64,000 nucleotides of DNA from Mucilaginibacter inviolabilis. GTDB lineage: Bacteria; Bacteroidota; Bacteroidia; Sphingobacteriales; Sphingobacteriaceae. A program made the position numbers and the translations under genes. The notes under the pieces were generated by a model, which worked only from the letters and a program-made list of their open reading frames with translations, was not told where the DNA came from and made no database searches. Each line of letters begins with the position of its first letter. The first letter of the stretch is position 1. Below, in pieces: positions 27,927 to 35,760 of the stretch. The stretch lies in the NCBI RefSeq assembly GCF_011089895.1, contig NZ_JAANAT010000001.1, positions 434,001 through 498,000 of the forward strand. The letters run 5' to 3'.

Positions 27927-28287
27927 GATCCTTAACGATTATTTGTTGTACTTGTGCCACTTGTTCCTGGTTATCATCAAAAATTGTTAGTGTTAGTTCG
28001 GTAAGTTTAGGTTCATTTTCAACTGGTTTAAGTTGTTGTTCAATGCGAAATCCATCGACCTGACTTGATCCGCTTTTATCCTCGTTGATTGAGGTGCCCT
28101 GCAATAAGACTTCCTGTAATATAGCCTGTGCCCGTAGTTTTTTGACAGAAAGGGAGAGTTTGGTTACGTTAGTAAAGATCATCATGGCAGTGCCAAATAC
28201 CAGGATAATAATAACCATGGAAACCACTACCTCCAGGATCGTTGAAGCTGTAAGCTTGCCGTGTATTTTTATTTTACCTCTAGCCAT
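27913..28287 (-). CDS. Minor pseudopilin (GspI/PilV-like)
   Basis: 124 residues. Basic leader MARGKIKIHGKLTA followed by STILEVVVSMVIIILVFGTA, with Glu5 conserved and the first residue Ser rather than Phe. Size and position fit GspI. Overlaps the upstream pseudopilin-like gene by 19 bp. Confidence 0.7.
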   Translation of the reverse strand: MARGKIKIHGKLTASTILEVVVSMVIIILVFGTAMMIFTNVTKLSLSVKKLRAQAILQEVLLQGTSINEDKSGSSQVDGFRIEQQLKPVENEPKLTELTLTIFDDNQEQVAQVQQIIVKDHVSN

Positions 28288-29537
28288 TGCAATATTTTTT
28301 TCTGTTGACCAGAGACTGGCGTAAGGTCGCTTGTTAAATAATATCGCGAAAGCGCAGCCGAGTTAATGGTGATATTAATAAGATAATTTTCGTAGGTCGT
28401 AATTTCACTTTTATAAAGGAAACGGGAGGTCATGACATTTCCCGCTATGCTGGTACCGGCTTTTAGGGATAGTGTACCCTGTGCATAAATTTGTCCGGCA
28501 ACAATTGTGTTTTTACCCAGAATAATGTCTGGAGGTAAAGTGTTTTTTGCTTTTTCATAAGTAAAAATAACACCCGTGAACTGCGTGTTTTCACCTAAGC
28601 TGATTTTTTCCGGGAAACCAACAATGGCTGTTGTATCGCGTAAAATACCTAAACAAGAAGGGTAAGTGAACTTACAATTACGTTCAACACCGATAGAATC
28701 TTTGGCATAAAACTGCCCATTCCCATGAAACCCTTCTTTAACAACAATAGCTCTGGCAAATATGATTACATGATGTAAGTGAGCGCTGCTATCAATGGTA
28801 AGCGTTGTATCGGAATTTATGACTATGTTCCCGGTCAAATTGATGTTTTGCAAAGAGGTTACCTGTTTTCCTAAACTAATGATCGTAGAGGATTGTCGAA
28901 ACGAGCGGTCAATAGATTGTTTCTTTAACAGCATATTGTTATGTACCGGCAACGGCTTGCCAAACCGTCGGAGAGTCTGTAATCGTGTAGAGACAAGTGG
29001 TGGAAGTTTTTTTTCGCTGTTATGTTGCTTGCCCTTGACTAATTCTTTATCACCTGTGTATGACTGATTATCTACATAGGCAGTTTTAATACCAGCCTTT
29101 GGAATATACACATCACCGCTTATAGCAGTTTTTCCACTAAGGGAAAGGGGACGGTCCTCATCGATCAGGTAGAGCGCTGCCCACTTACTGGAGTCGATGG
29201 CGTTGGCTATACTGAAAACTTTATAGATGGTGTCATTTTGAGCAAAGGCTTTCACAACACCAATGTCAAATATACCCCATGCTGATCTTTGGAGGGAAAC
29301 GGAATCTGAATTTTCTTCTGCGAAAAGGCTAATATGGCGTTCTATCCGGTAGGAACTGTCGGTACTGGTCAATAATATATTGATACCGGAGTTTATGTTG
29401 TTTTGCAAACGGTCCGATCTGAACTTGGCCTGGTAGGAAGACTGATAAAAATAAGCAGCGGCAATCAATGCAGAACATAAAACGCCGATTACAAGGGCAA
29501 TTATAATTACAATATATAATGCAGAGGCTTTAAGCAT
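28269..29537 (-). CDS. GspK-like minor pseudopilin with a predicted beta-helix region
   Basis: 422 residues. A very short leader MLKA precedes SALYIVIIIALVIGVLCSALIA; as in GspK, the Glu at position 5 is missing. The usual GspK helical insert is not evident. Instead residues about 225-370 are a run of short beta-type repeats (ITSLQNINLTGN, IVVKEGFHGNGQFYAKD, SLGENTQFTGVIFTY, ILGKNTIVAGQIYAQGTLSLKAG) that resemble a right-handed beta-helix or bactofilin-like fold. This is an unusual tip subunit and may be an adhesive or cargo-recognising head. Confidence 0.6.
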   Translation of the reverse strand: MLKASALYIVIIIALVIGVLCSALIAAAYFYQSSYQAKFRSDRLQNNINSGINILLTSTDSSYRIERHISLFAEENSDSVSLQRSAWGIFDIGVVKAFAQNDTIYKVFSIANAIDSSKWAALYLIDEDRPLSLSGKTAISGDVYIPKAGIKTAYVDNQSYTGDKELVKGKQHNSEKKLPPLVSTRLQTLRRFGKPLPVHNNMLLKKQSIDRSFRQSSTIISLGKQVTSLQNINLTGNIVINSDTTLTIDSSAHLHHVIIFARAIVVKEGFHGNGQFYAKDSIGVERNCKFTYPSCLGILRDTTAIVGFPEKISLGENTQFTGVIFTYEKAKNTLPPDIILGKNTIVAGQIYAQGTLSLKAGTSIAGNVMTSRFLYKSEITTYENYLINITINSAALSRYYLTSDLTPVSGQQKKILQWLEVK

Positions 29538-29551
29538 AAATATACCGGAGA

Positions 29552-30151
29552 TCAGGAAGCAGGTTTTGCCTGTGAAGGTGTCTTCTTTTTGAAAATATTG
29601 ATCCGCTTGAGGAAAGTACCTGATTTTGGAGGTATTATTTTGCCTTTTTTATAGCGAATGGTTTTGGCAGAGTCCGTTCCTGCGTTGAACGAAATAGGGC
29701 CATCTAACTGGTTGTGAATATATCTGCCAGATTGAATGACTTTGCCATTTGCATTATAAATATTAAACGGCCCCGACCAGCTACCATTTTCCCAGGTAAA
29801 TAACCGAATCAGTTTACCGGCTTTATCCCAGTCTTTCCATACCCCGTTTTTTAAACCCTTTTCAAAGGTACCTTGTGTTTTCAGGTTTTTATTGATATAA
29901 TATTCTTCATAGCTACCGTTTAAAAGCTGGCCGCTGAAACCTCCCTGCAGCAGATGAATACTGCCAGTCCCATACCAGTAATAGGTCAGTTCAGGATTAA
30001 CATTGGGCATCGATGTCACAGGTAAAATCTCGGCCCGTATCATTTTGTCAGTATCATTGAGTCTGATCTGATGAATACCATAATCCGGCATTTTTTGAGC
30101 TAATAAGATACCTGGGCTACAGATCAGTAATAAAGTAAATAACTGTTTCAT
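29552..30151 (-). CDS. MORN-repeat (YwqK-like) periplasmic protein
   Basis: 199 residues with signal peptide (1-18, ending LLAQ). It carries four or more MORN/YwqK-type repeats: GGFSGQLLNGSYEEYYIN, GTFEKGLKNGVWKDWDKAG, ENGSWSGPFNIYNANGK, SGRYIHNQLDGPISF. Many such proteins are labelled YwqK-type antitoxins in databases without functional evidence, and no toxin is nearby. Its location within a secretion operon (4-14 bp spacing) suggests an accessory role in that machine. Confidence 0.68.
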   Translation of the reverse strand: MKQLFTLLLICSPGILLAQKMPDYGIHQIRLNDTDKMIRAEILPVTSMPNVNPELTYYWYGTGSIHLLQGGFSGQLLNGSYEEYYINKNLKTQGTFEKGLKNGVWKDWDKAGKLIRLFTWENGSWSGPFNIYNANGKVIQSGRYIHNQLDGPISFNAGTDSAKTIRYKKGKIIPPKSGTFLKRINIFKKKTPSQAKPAS

Positions 30152-30155
30152 AAAG

Positions 30156-30644
30156 TTATCGGTTTGGCTTTATAAATTTGGTTTGACCATGATAGCTGAT
30201 TTTGATCGAATCGCGCAGGTTTTTAAGTAGTTTTAACTGTTCGGTACTTTCACCCTCGGTCATCATCACTTCTTTTCCGTTGATATGTATAATAGCTATT
30301 AGTTTTTTTGAACCTGGATTCTGGATATACCCCATGTAGTTGATCGCAGTCCAATTTATTCCAGGTGTAATGGCAACTGGTATACTTCGCGGAACATTTT
30401 TTTTTGTACTGACCATTGTTGTGTCTTTGATTGGAACTATGCCAAAAGGATCACGATAATTAGATTGCAAATGGCTGGTATCTTTTGGTATAGCATAGTC
30501 ATCATAAGGTTCTTTAATCTTCGTTACTGAGGTAGTTAAAGGTTCAGGACTATCCCCAACGGCTACAAAAATACGATAAATGACCATCCCCCAAACAATC
30601 AATACCAGCAAACCTAATAAGTAGATGAATTTTTTGTTTTTCAT
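30156..30644 (-). CDS. GspC/PilP-like inner-membrane protein
   Basis: 162 residues from the chosen ATG (an ATG 15 bp upstream overlaps the previous gene and adds an uncharged tail). One N-terminal membrane helix (about 5-27, FIYLLGLLVLIVWGMVIYRI), a Pro/Ser-rich linker and a C-terminal small beta domain (INYMGYIQNPGSKKLIAIIHINGKEVMMTEGES), which is the pattern of the HR domain of GspC and of PilP that contacts the secretin. Sequence evidence is modest, but the domain order and operon context agree. Confidence 0.6.
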   Translation of the reverse strand: MKNKKFIYLLGLLVLIVWGMVIYRIFVAVGDSPEPLTTSVTKIKEPYDDYAIPKDTSHLQSNYRDPFGIVPIKDTTMVSTKKNVPRSIPVAITPGINWTAINYMGYIQNPGSKKLIAIIHINGKEVMMTEGESTEQLKLLKNLRDSIKISYHGQTKFIKPNR

Positions 30645-30645
30645 T

Positions 30646-31605
30646 TTACTGCAAAACAAAACTCCTTAAATCACTGGACTGGCCCTCGTTGCCTGCCGCA
30701 TTGATCGCGCTCACTTTCCAAAAGATGCGTTCACCTGAGCTGCCCGCATTAAAACTAAAGCTGGTTGTATTTACTATTACTGGAAAGGTATTGTTATAAG
30801 GTGTATTGGAATCACTCTTGTAAACGCTTAGCTTATATTTAACCGCGGAAGTGACAGTATTCCAGGTTAAACTAACCGGTTGGCTTATTGTTGCATTGTT
30901 TTGAGGCTGATTTAGCGTAACCACAGCCGGACGCGTATTATCATAAGTGATTAGGTAAATGGTTGACCATTTAGATTGTTCTGTATCGTTTTCTGCACGT
31001 ACCCGCCACTGATAAACCTGATTCTTGGGAAAAGTGAACGCGAATTGTTGTCCTGGTATTATCTGATCTTTGACCACGGTACTTTCATTCGCGAAATTAT
31101 TAGAGTCTATCTGGATGTGATATTTAGTAGCGTTATACAAAGAACCCCACTTGAACGTAACAGCGGCCTGGTTGGTTAGAGTATTGTTAGCCGGAGCGGA
31201 CAGCATGATTGTTTGACCTGTTAAGGAAGACGCTAATACAGTGAAGTCTAAAGGTGCAGAATAATTTGTTTGTGAACTTCCGTTCTCAGCTCTTACACGC
31301 CATTCATAGTTTCCGGGATTCATAGTCAGTGAAAACTTGGTACCTTTAACAAGAGTATCGATGACTAGGCCTCCGATGGAATCGAATGTCGGAGTAACTA
31401 CTTGTAGGTGGTATGATAAAGCATCTTCCACCTCATTCCACCAAAAGTTGATGGTATAGCTAGTACTTTGATATTGATTGGCAGGCGCGTTTAGTTGAAC
31501 CTGTCTTTTGTTGATGGATGGTTCAATAAATTCCTTACAGGAGGAAAGTAGGTTGATCGCGAATACGGTGATCAGTAAAGGAAAAAATAAGGATTTAAGT
31601 TTCAT
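30646..31605 (-). CDS. Lipoprotein with three fibronectin type III-like repeats
   Basis: 319 residues with a lipoprotein signal ending at Cys23 (LLSSC). Three repeats of about 95 residues follow, each beginning with a Pro-Ala-Asn/Pro-Gln-Asn turn (LNAPANQYQST, LSAPANNTLTNQ, LNQPQNNATISQ) and containing a W-x(n)-A-x-x-Y-x-L/I pattern and a YxWRVRAEN strand. It is the first gene of the leftward secretion operon. Surface-exposed lipoproteins are common in Bacteroidota, so it may act as a receptor, a pilotin or a cell-surface anchor for the secretion system. Confidence 0.7.
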   Translation of the reverse strand: MKLKSLFFPLLITVFAINLLSSCKEFIEPSINKRQVQLNAPANQYQSTSYTINFWWNEVEDALSYHLQVVTPTFDSIGGLVIDTLVKGTKFSLTMNPGNYEWRVRAENGSSQTNYSAPLDFTVLASSLTGQTIMLSAPANNTLTNQAAVTFKWGSLYNATKYHIQIDSNNFANESTVVKDQIIPGQQFAFTFPKNQVYQWRVRAENDTEQSKWSTIYLITYDNTRPAVVTLNQPQNNATISQPVSLTWNTVTSAVKYKLSVYKSDSNTPYNNTFPVIVNTTSFSFNAGSSGERIFWKVSAINAAGNEGQSSDLRSFVLQ

Positions 31606-31851
31606 CTGCGCTCTTAGTACATTAGCCTTTAAAATTATATATTATAAACTGAATTTGGGTATTGTTTTTGCAATTATCAATGGGCGATCAGACGGGGAGT
31701 TATTACATGGAAAGTTTATGCAAGGTTATTTGCTCGCAATAGCTCTATTCTTGTATGGATCCTTGTAAAGGCATTATCGGCCTTAATTATTAGCTTTTTT
31801 CTTTAAACCGGTATTATTAATGTATTGATAAACAAAGATGATTGTAAAAAA

Positions 31852-31884
31852 AGAACCCTCTAAATCAGTGATTTAAAGGGTTCT
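31852..31884 (-). terminator. Intrinsic terminator behind the truncated tRNA
   Basis: On the minus strand a 16-bp hairpin (arms AGAACCCT-TAAATCA with one mismatch) is followed directly by seven T residues (31845-31851). It is the natural end of a leftward transcript and lies 22 bp past the tRNA 3' end, so it would have terminated the intact tRNA gene. Confidence 0.8.
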
Positions 31885-31906
31885 GTTATAGAAAAATTCT
31901 ACTTTG

Positions 31907-31953
31907 TGCGCCCACCTGGGCTCGAACCAGGGACCAAAAGATTATGAGTCTTC
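31907..31953 (-). other. 3' half of a tRNA (anticodon CAT): attachment site at the end of an integrated element
   Basis: Read on the minus strand, the piece has the 3' half of a cloverleaf: anticodon arm GAAGA-CTCATAA-TCTTT, a 5-base variable loop, T arm CCTGG-TTCGAGC-CCAGG, and the 3' acceptor strand TGGGCGC with discriminator A. No D arm and no matching 5' acceptor strand GCGCCCA occurs in the following 100 bp. The anticodon CAT means tRNA-Met (or the lysidine-modified tRNA-Ile). This is the typical leftover when a tyrosine recombinase inserts an element into a tRNA gene; the orientation puts the element on the right. Confidence 0.85.
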
Positions 31954-32153
31954 TACTAATCAATTTTAAGCAACTGGTAATCAGCTGCTTTGCAGCGATC
32001 TTTTTTGTACTAACAATTATTTATCAATTATTTACAAGAAAAGTCGCAAGCCACAATTTATAAGAACGAATAACGGTGATTTTTATAATTGAAGCTTATT
32101 CAAATATAAGCAGTACTACTGGATAACTAAAATGAAAAATCTAAATATTAAAC

Positions 32154-33323
32154 TCAAGTGGGTGAATAGGCATCCCCTTCTTCCACGTAATTTAAAAATT
32201 CTTCAACGAGGGTATCCAAGAACTTTGATGGCCGCGTTGACTTTCGCATTTTGATTTCTGCAAATCGATGCGAATAACGGGATAAGCTTATACCGAACGT
32301 ATCTTCAAACCAATTTGCCAATTCGCTGATCATTACTTTACTGCCTCTGGTACGCATATAAACATAAAGTGCATAAGCCAGTTCAACTAGGTCCGATTTG
32401 TCGCCTGGCCATTTGGTTTTTAGTTTTTTACCAGGTTTTTGTAATGGAGGATTCGTTTCACCCGCTAATTCTTTTAAGTAGTTTAATCGTTTTCCGCGAC
32501 GTTGCAACCATTTCAGTTCTGACTTTAAATAATTTTTTAATTGCGTCGCTAACGCAGAATTGTCCAGACACAAACCACAACTATCCCGTAATCCGAGATT
32601 TTCAATATGACGCTGCCTTTCCATTAGATATAATTCATTATTAGCTAAATCTGTTAAGCTATTGCCAATAGGCTTGCTGTAATAGCTTATTAAGTATTCT
32701 GAAAAACCGGGGTGATTAAAATTAACGGAGATGAGATAGTCAATTAATGGTTGTTCCGTGGGCAACTGTTTGTATTTTTTAAGCCAGAGGACCAAGTCTG
32801 AAAGCAATTCCTCGGCGTTATTCGAAAAAATACCTTTTTGGTTAGTGTCTTTGATCGCATCAATAATCACTGTAGATATACTTGGTGGTACGGCCAAATT
32901 ATGGAAGATTTCCTTGATTTGTTTTTGCAAACCTGCTATATTAATTTTGATCAACATTCGCTTATAATTACTTGGGTAGCAGCCATAAGCAAGTAAGCGT
33001 TCCAGGCGATCCAGTAACAAATGCAGCTCAACTCTTCGATGTCTCCTATACTGCTCATAAATACGATTACTGAGCCCGCTAAATGCTTTTAAGATAGATG
33101 CTTGTTCATTTTCAGAAATCAGAAGGTGAATTTCAATTTGGCTTAGCAATTTATCCCAAGAATTTAACATAGTTACTGGAATGGTACCTCCGACCAATGA
33201 TGATATTATTTCCCATTGTGTAAATAACTGTTTTATCAAATTAATCATAAGTAAAAGTTGTTTGTTAAAAATCAGCTTCTGAAGAGCGGTCAATAGCTTT
33301 TCGCCCATGTTTAAGAAGTGCAA
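32154..33323 (-). CDS. RteC-family regulator of conjugative element excision
   Basis: 389 residues. The C-terminal 90 residues fit RteC well: KSDLVELAYALYVYMRTRGSK, ELANWFEDTFGISLSRYSHRFAEI, and MRKSTRPSKFLDTLVEEFL. RteC of CTnDOT activates excision genes of Bacteroides conjugative transposons. It lies 200 bp inside the att site, a normal place for this gene. The start may be the listed ATG or the Met five codons later. No RteA/RteB two-component pair stands beside it. Confidence 0.82.
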   Translation of the reverse strand: MHFLNMGEKLLTALQKLIFNKQLLLMINLIKQLFTQWEIISSLVGGTIPVTMLNSWDKLLSQIEIHLLISENEQASILKAFSGLSNRIYEQYRRHRRVELHLLLDRLERLLAYGCYPSNYKRMLIKINIAGLQKQIKEIFHNLAVPPSISTVIIDAIKDTNQKGIFSNNAEELLSDLVLWLKKYKQLPTEQPLIDYLISVNFNHPGFSEYLISYYSKPIGNSLTDLANNELYLMERQRHIENLGLRDSCGLCLDNSALATQLKNYLKSELKWLQRRGKRLNYLKELAGETNPPLQKPGKKLKTKWPGDKSDLVELAYALYVYMRTRGSKVMISELANWFEDTFGISLSRYSHRFAEIKMRKSTRPSKFLDTLVEEFLNYVEEGDAYSPT

Positions 33324-34009
33324 AACTAAAAGTCGATATATGATTGATATATAATCAAATCAGGTATTCTTGATCATTAAATTGTGTGAAATTCCATGAC
33401 AGAAAGTTCATAATCTACCAAATCAGTCTGCTTTTAATGTTAAGAGTCTAAATTTGCCATATCATACTGCGCTGAAGCTCGGCTAGCATTCTAAGGCTTA
33501 CCGTATTATGGGGCTTTACAAACTATATACCTTGTCAAAGAAAAATCAACAAATTTTACTTTGAAGCAATCCATTGCCGAAATGGTGATTAATATTCAAG
33601 TCCGCGATTTTCTTCGTAGAGGATTTACTGCTGATAATATGATAAGACCGCAAAGGCAAGAATGAGGGTTTGATGAGGTAGAAATATCTGCATATTCGTG
33701 CTGAAAAAAGCAGATACCAGAAGCTAAAGTATTTGTAGAAAACTATCTTATATTATAAATGAAATTTAAAAAGAAAGAGTGTAATAGTCCGATATTGTAA
33801 ATAATTTGAATTAAGTCGTATAAAGGAAGAATATTACTGAAAAGATAATAGTCTTAAAGGATGATTGCTTTATAAATCTCACACCGACCGCAGACGCTAT
33901 ATTAAATCAGCAGCTATTTGAAAGATTTGCGATGTTACTTTTTAAAAGTCAAAAATTATGAAAGTAAGTTTTACGGAACAGTAGTATCGTAACTATTAGG
34001 TAAGTTGAT
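33324..34009. other. AT-rich gap with possible gene remnants
   Basis: 686 bp with no convincing intact gene. Between about 33,500 and 33,665 two reading frames on the plus strand look like broken coding sequence: a first piece MGLYKLYTLSKKN and, one frame over, IAEMVINIQVRDFLRRGFTAD, ending at a TGA. The shift occurs in an A/T-rich run. This may be a decayed ICE gene; the rest of the stretch shows nothing I can name. Confidence 0.35.
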
Positions 34010-34198
34010 TCACTTAATATTCTCAATTTGATGATCGGTTAGCCACTTAAGAAAAGCTTCTTTGTCTTTGGGGGAAAAATGGATAATAGTTTTATCCTTT
34101 AAAAGGATTGTAATGACCGTAGAAGATGGTATATATTTGCTCAATAAAGTAATATCGTAATCAAAATCGGGAAAGGTCTGAGATAAAGGCATGAGCAA
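34010..34198 (-). CDS. Small hypothetical protein
   Basis: 62 residues, mixed charge, with alternating hydrophobic beta-like strands (STVITILLKDKTIIHFSP) and a final helix (DKEAFLKWLTDHQIE). No motif or family recognised. It could be co-transcribed behind the 112-residue gene upstream on the same strand (127-bp gap). Composition is protein-like and it lacks an overlapping better gene, so it is listed with low confidence. Confidence 0.4.
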   Translation of the reverse strand: MLMPLSQTFPDFDYDITLLSKYIPSSTVITILLKDKTIIHFSPKDKEAFLKWLTDHQIENIK

Positions 34199-34324
34199 AT
34201 AAAAACGTAAATATATTTCATCTTGAAATATTTACGTTGTTCATTTTGTTCAGTAAATTTAAAGGGTTAGCAAAAAAATAATTGAACATTAAATAAGGTG
34301 GTAAAAATTGAGCGAAAAAATTCT

Positions 34325-34660
34325 TTAGGTTTTTTTGCTATAATATTTAATTCTATTCTTATTAACCCTCTCCAATTCCGTACGCATTAACTGTTTCTTT
34401 ATAACCTTCATTATATAACTTTCATCAACATCCAGTACAATTGAAATCCTGATAATTTCAGAAGGAGTAAATTTTTCAGGATGAAATAATTTCGAACCAT
34501 ACCGACCTTGATTGATTCCAGTTAATGCCGCTATTTTTGTTGAACTTAATTTTTCCAAATCACTCATTTTTTCAATTTTTCCGTTCTCAAAAGCAGCCTT
34601 TATTAACGCTAAATCTTTATCTTTTTGTTGTGCTTTAAACTTAGCATTATCTTCTTCCAT
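34325..34660 (-). CDS. Small putative DNA-binding protein
   Basis: 112 residues from the ATG at 34660; very polar and lysine-rich. The middle (LSSTKIAALTGINQGRYGSKLFHPEKFTPSEIIRISIVLDVDESYI) reads like an XRE-type helix-turn-helix with a degenerate first helix: a turn TGINQ, then an ending DVDESYIMKVI as in Cro/CI-like proteins. It lies opposite to the structured RNA and ECF sigma factor gene. Function is inferred only from this pattern. Confidence 0.5.
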   Translation of the reverse strand: MEEDNAKFKAQQKDKDLALIKAAFENGKIEKMSDLEKLSSTKIAALTGINQGRYGSKLFHPEKFTPSEIIRISIVLDVDESYIMKVIKKQLMRTELERVNKNRIKYYSKKT

Positions 34661-34805
34661 AGTATTAAAGACCAATTTCGGAAGAATTAATATTTAGGTC
34701 TTTTTTTAATTACATATATGTAATTAAAAAATTACTCATGTGTAAATTATTTTTATTAGATTTACCTTTACATAACATATAATTAGAAAAGGTAAATGAT
34801 TTAAA

Positions 34806-34813
34806 TATTTTTG
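34806..34813 (+). promoter_or_regulatory. -7 box before the structured RNA
   Basis: TATTTTTG fits TAnnTTTG exactly. The expected start of transcription (about 34,816-34,820) coincides with the first stem of the structured region. The -33 box is weak (TTAG at a suitable distance). Confidence 0.5.
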
Positions 34814-34814
34814 C

Positions 34815-35075
34815 AGCACCATATTAGACGGAATTAAGGTGCTCACCAAGAGCCTCGCAACCACACGAACGTAGGAAATTCAACGGAAGCATAGAGGACA
34901 AGTGAGCGCCTGGTAATACACCTGTAATTTATTACAGGCTACCAGGCCTACTTGCGATTTAGCTTCCCAGTATTGCCTTCGGGCAATAGAGACAGGTGCT
35001 TTCGAGCGCTTCGCCTCACCGATCCTACGCGGTCTGTCGTGTGTTAATCAATAGTAGCCTGGCCCCTTTTGGGGG
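34815..35075 (+). ncRNA. Structured, apparently pseudoknotted RNA upstream of an ECF sigma gene
   Basis: No coding frame, but dense nested pairing: AGCACC/GGTGCT (34815-34820 with 34838-34843); CACACGA/TCGTGTG (34862-34868 with 35037-35043); GTAGG/CCTAC (34871-34875 with 35024-35028); GGAAGC/GCTTCC (34885 with 34962); CAAGT/ACTTG (34899 with 34950); GCCTGGTA/TACCAGGC (34908 with 34940); CCTGTAAT/ATTACAGG (34921 with 34931); TATTGCC-TTCG-GGCAATA (34971-34988), with a stable UUCG loop; GACAG/CTGTC (34991 with 35034). The CCTAC segment lies inside the last loop, so its pairing with GTAGG makes a pseudoknot. A CCCC-TTTT-GGGG hairpin ends it. It may be a free RNA or the sigma gene's leader. No known RNA class recognised. 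Confidence 0.65.
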
Positions 35076-35112
35076 TTAGTTGCATTGTCGAGGTTATTCA
35101 ATCCCTACGACA

Positions 35113-35760
35113 ATGAGTAATGATTATCACAAATCAAGTAATGAAGTAAACTTATCTTTCCTACTTCATCAGCTCCAACAGGGCAGCGAACTTGCTTTTT
35201 CTAAAATTTACGACCATTTCAGTAAACCGCTATACCGCAACATTTTATTCTTAGTTAAAGACGAAGAAATTGCTCAAGAACTTTTACAAGAGCTTTTCTT
35301 AACAATATGGATAAAACGCGAACAAATTGATCCTGACAAGAAAATTTCAGCTTTTTTATATAAGACAGCAAACTGGTTAGTATTAAAACACTTTAGAAAG
35401 ATTGCCCAGGATAAACGCCTAATCAATCATTTGATAATTACTACTGTAGACCATGTAACCCCTACAGAAGATATTATAATTGACAAGGAAATTCATGACC
35501 TGTTAGCTCGTGCGATTGAAAACCTGCCCCCACAACGAAAAAAGGTTTTTAAGCTCTGTAAATTTGAAGGCAAAAGTTATCAGGAAGCCGGCGAACTCTT
35601 AGGCATCTCAACAGAAACAATCCGAAATCAAATTGTAGCCGCTAATAAGTCTGTAAAAGAATTTTTTCTCTTACACAATGATGTAGCCATACTGTTTATT
35701 ACCTGCTCCATATCCTTAATACATATTCAAAATTACTTTTTCAATTATGGTAACTGCTGA
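35113..35760 (+). CDS. ECF RNA polymerase sigma factor carried by the ICE
   Basis: 216 residues from the ATG; a TTG 33 bp earlier is less likely. Region 2 is at about 25-90 (FSKIYDHFSKPLYRNILFLV, ELLQELFLTIWIKREQ) and region 4 at about 130-185 (LPPQRKKVFKLCKFEGKSYQEAGELLG, then STETIRNQIVAANKSVKEF). An extra hydrophobic tail (VAILFITCSISLIHIQNYFF) follows region 4 and may touch the membrane. Its anti-sigma partner FecR is 2.2 kb downstream, with two other genes in between. Probably drives the SusC/SusD locus that follows. Confidence 0.92.
   Translation: MSNDYHKSSNEVNLSFLLHQLQQGSELAFSKIYDHFSKPLYRNILFLVKDEEIAQELLQELFLTIWIKREQIDPDKKISAFLYKTANWLVLKHFRKIAQDKRLINHLIITTVDHVTPTEDIIIDKEIHDLLARAIENLPPQRKKVFKLCKFEGKSYQEAGELLGISTETIRNQIVAANKSVKEFFLLHNDVAILFITCSISLIHIQNYFFNYGNC

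Noticed and set aside
29552..30151. Antitoxin of a toxin-antitoxin pair (YwqK label)
   Set aside because: It has a signal peptide, lies within a secretion operon and no toxin gene is adjacent.
31907..31980. Complete tRNA-Met gene
   Set aside because: D arm and 5' acceptor strand are missing; only the 3' half folds.
35063..35074. Intrinsic terminator of the structured RNA
   Set aside because: The CCCC-TTTT-GGGG hairpin is not followed by a T-run, so it is listed only as a hairpin.
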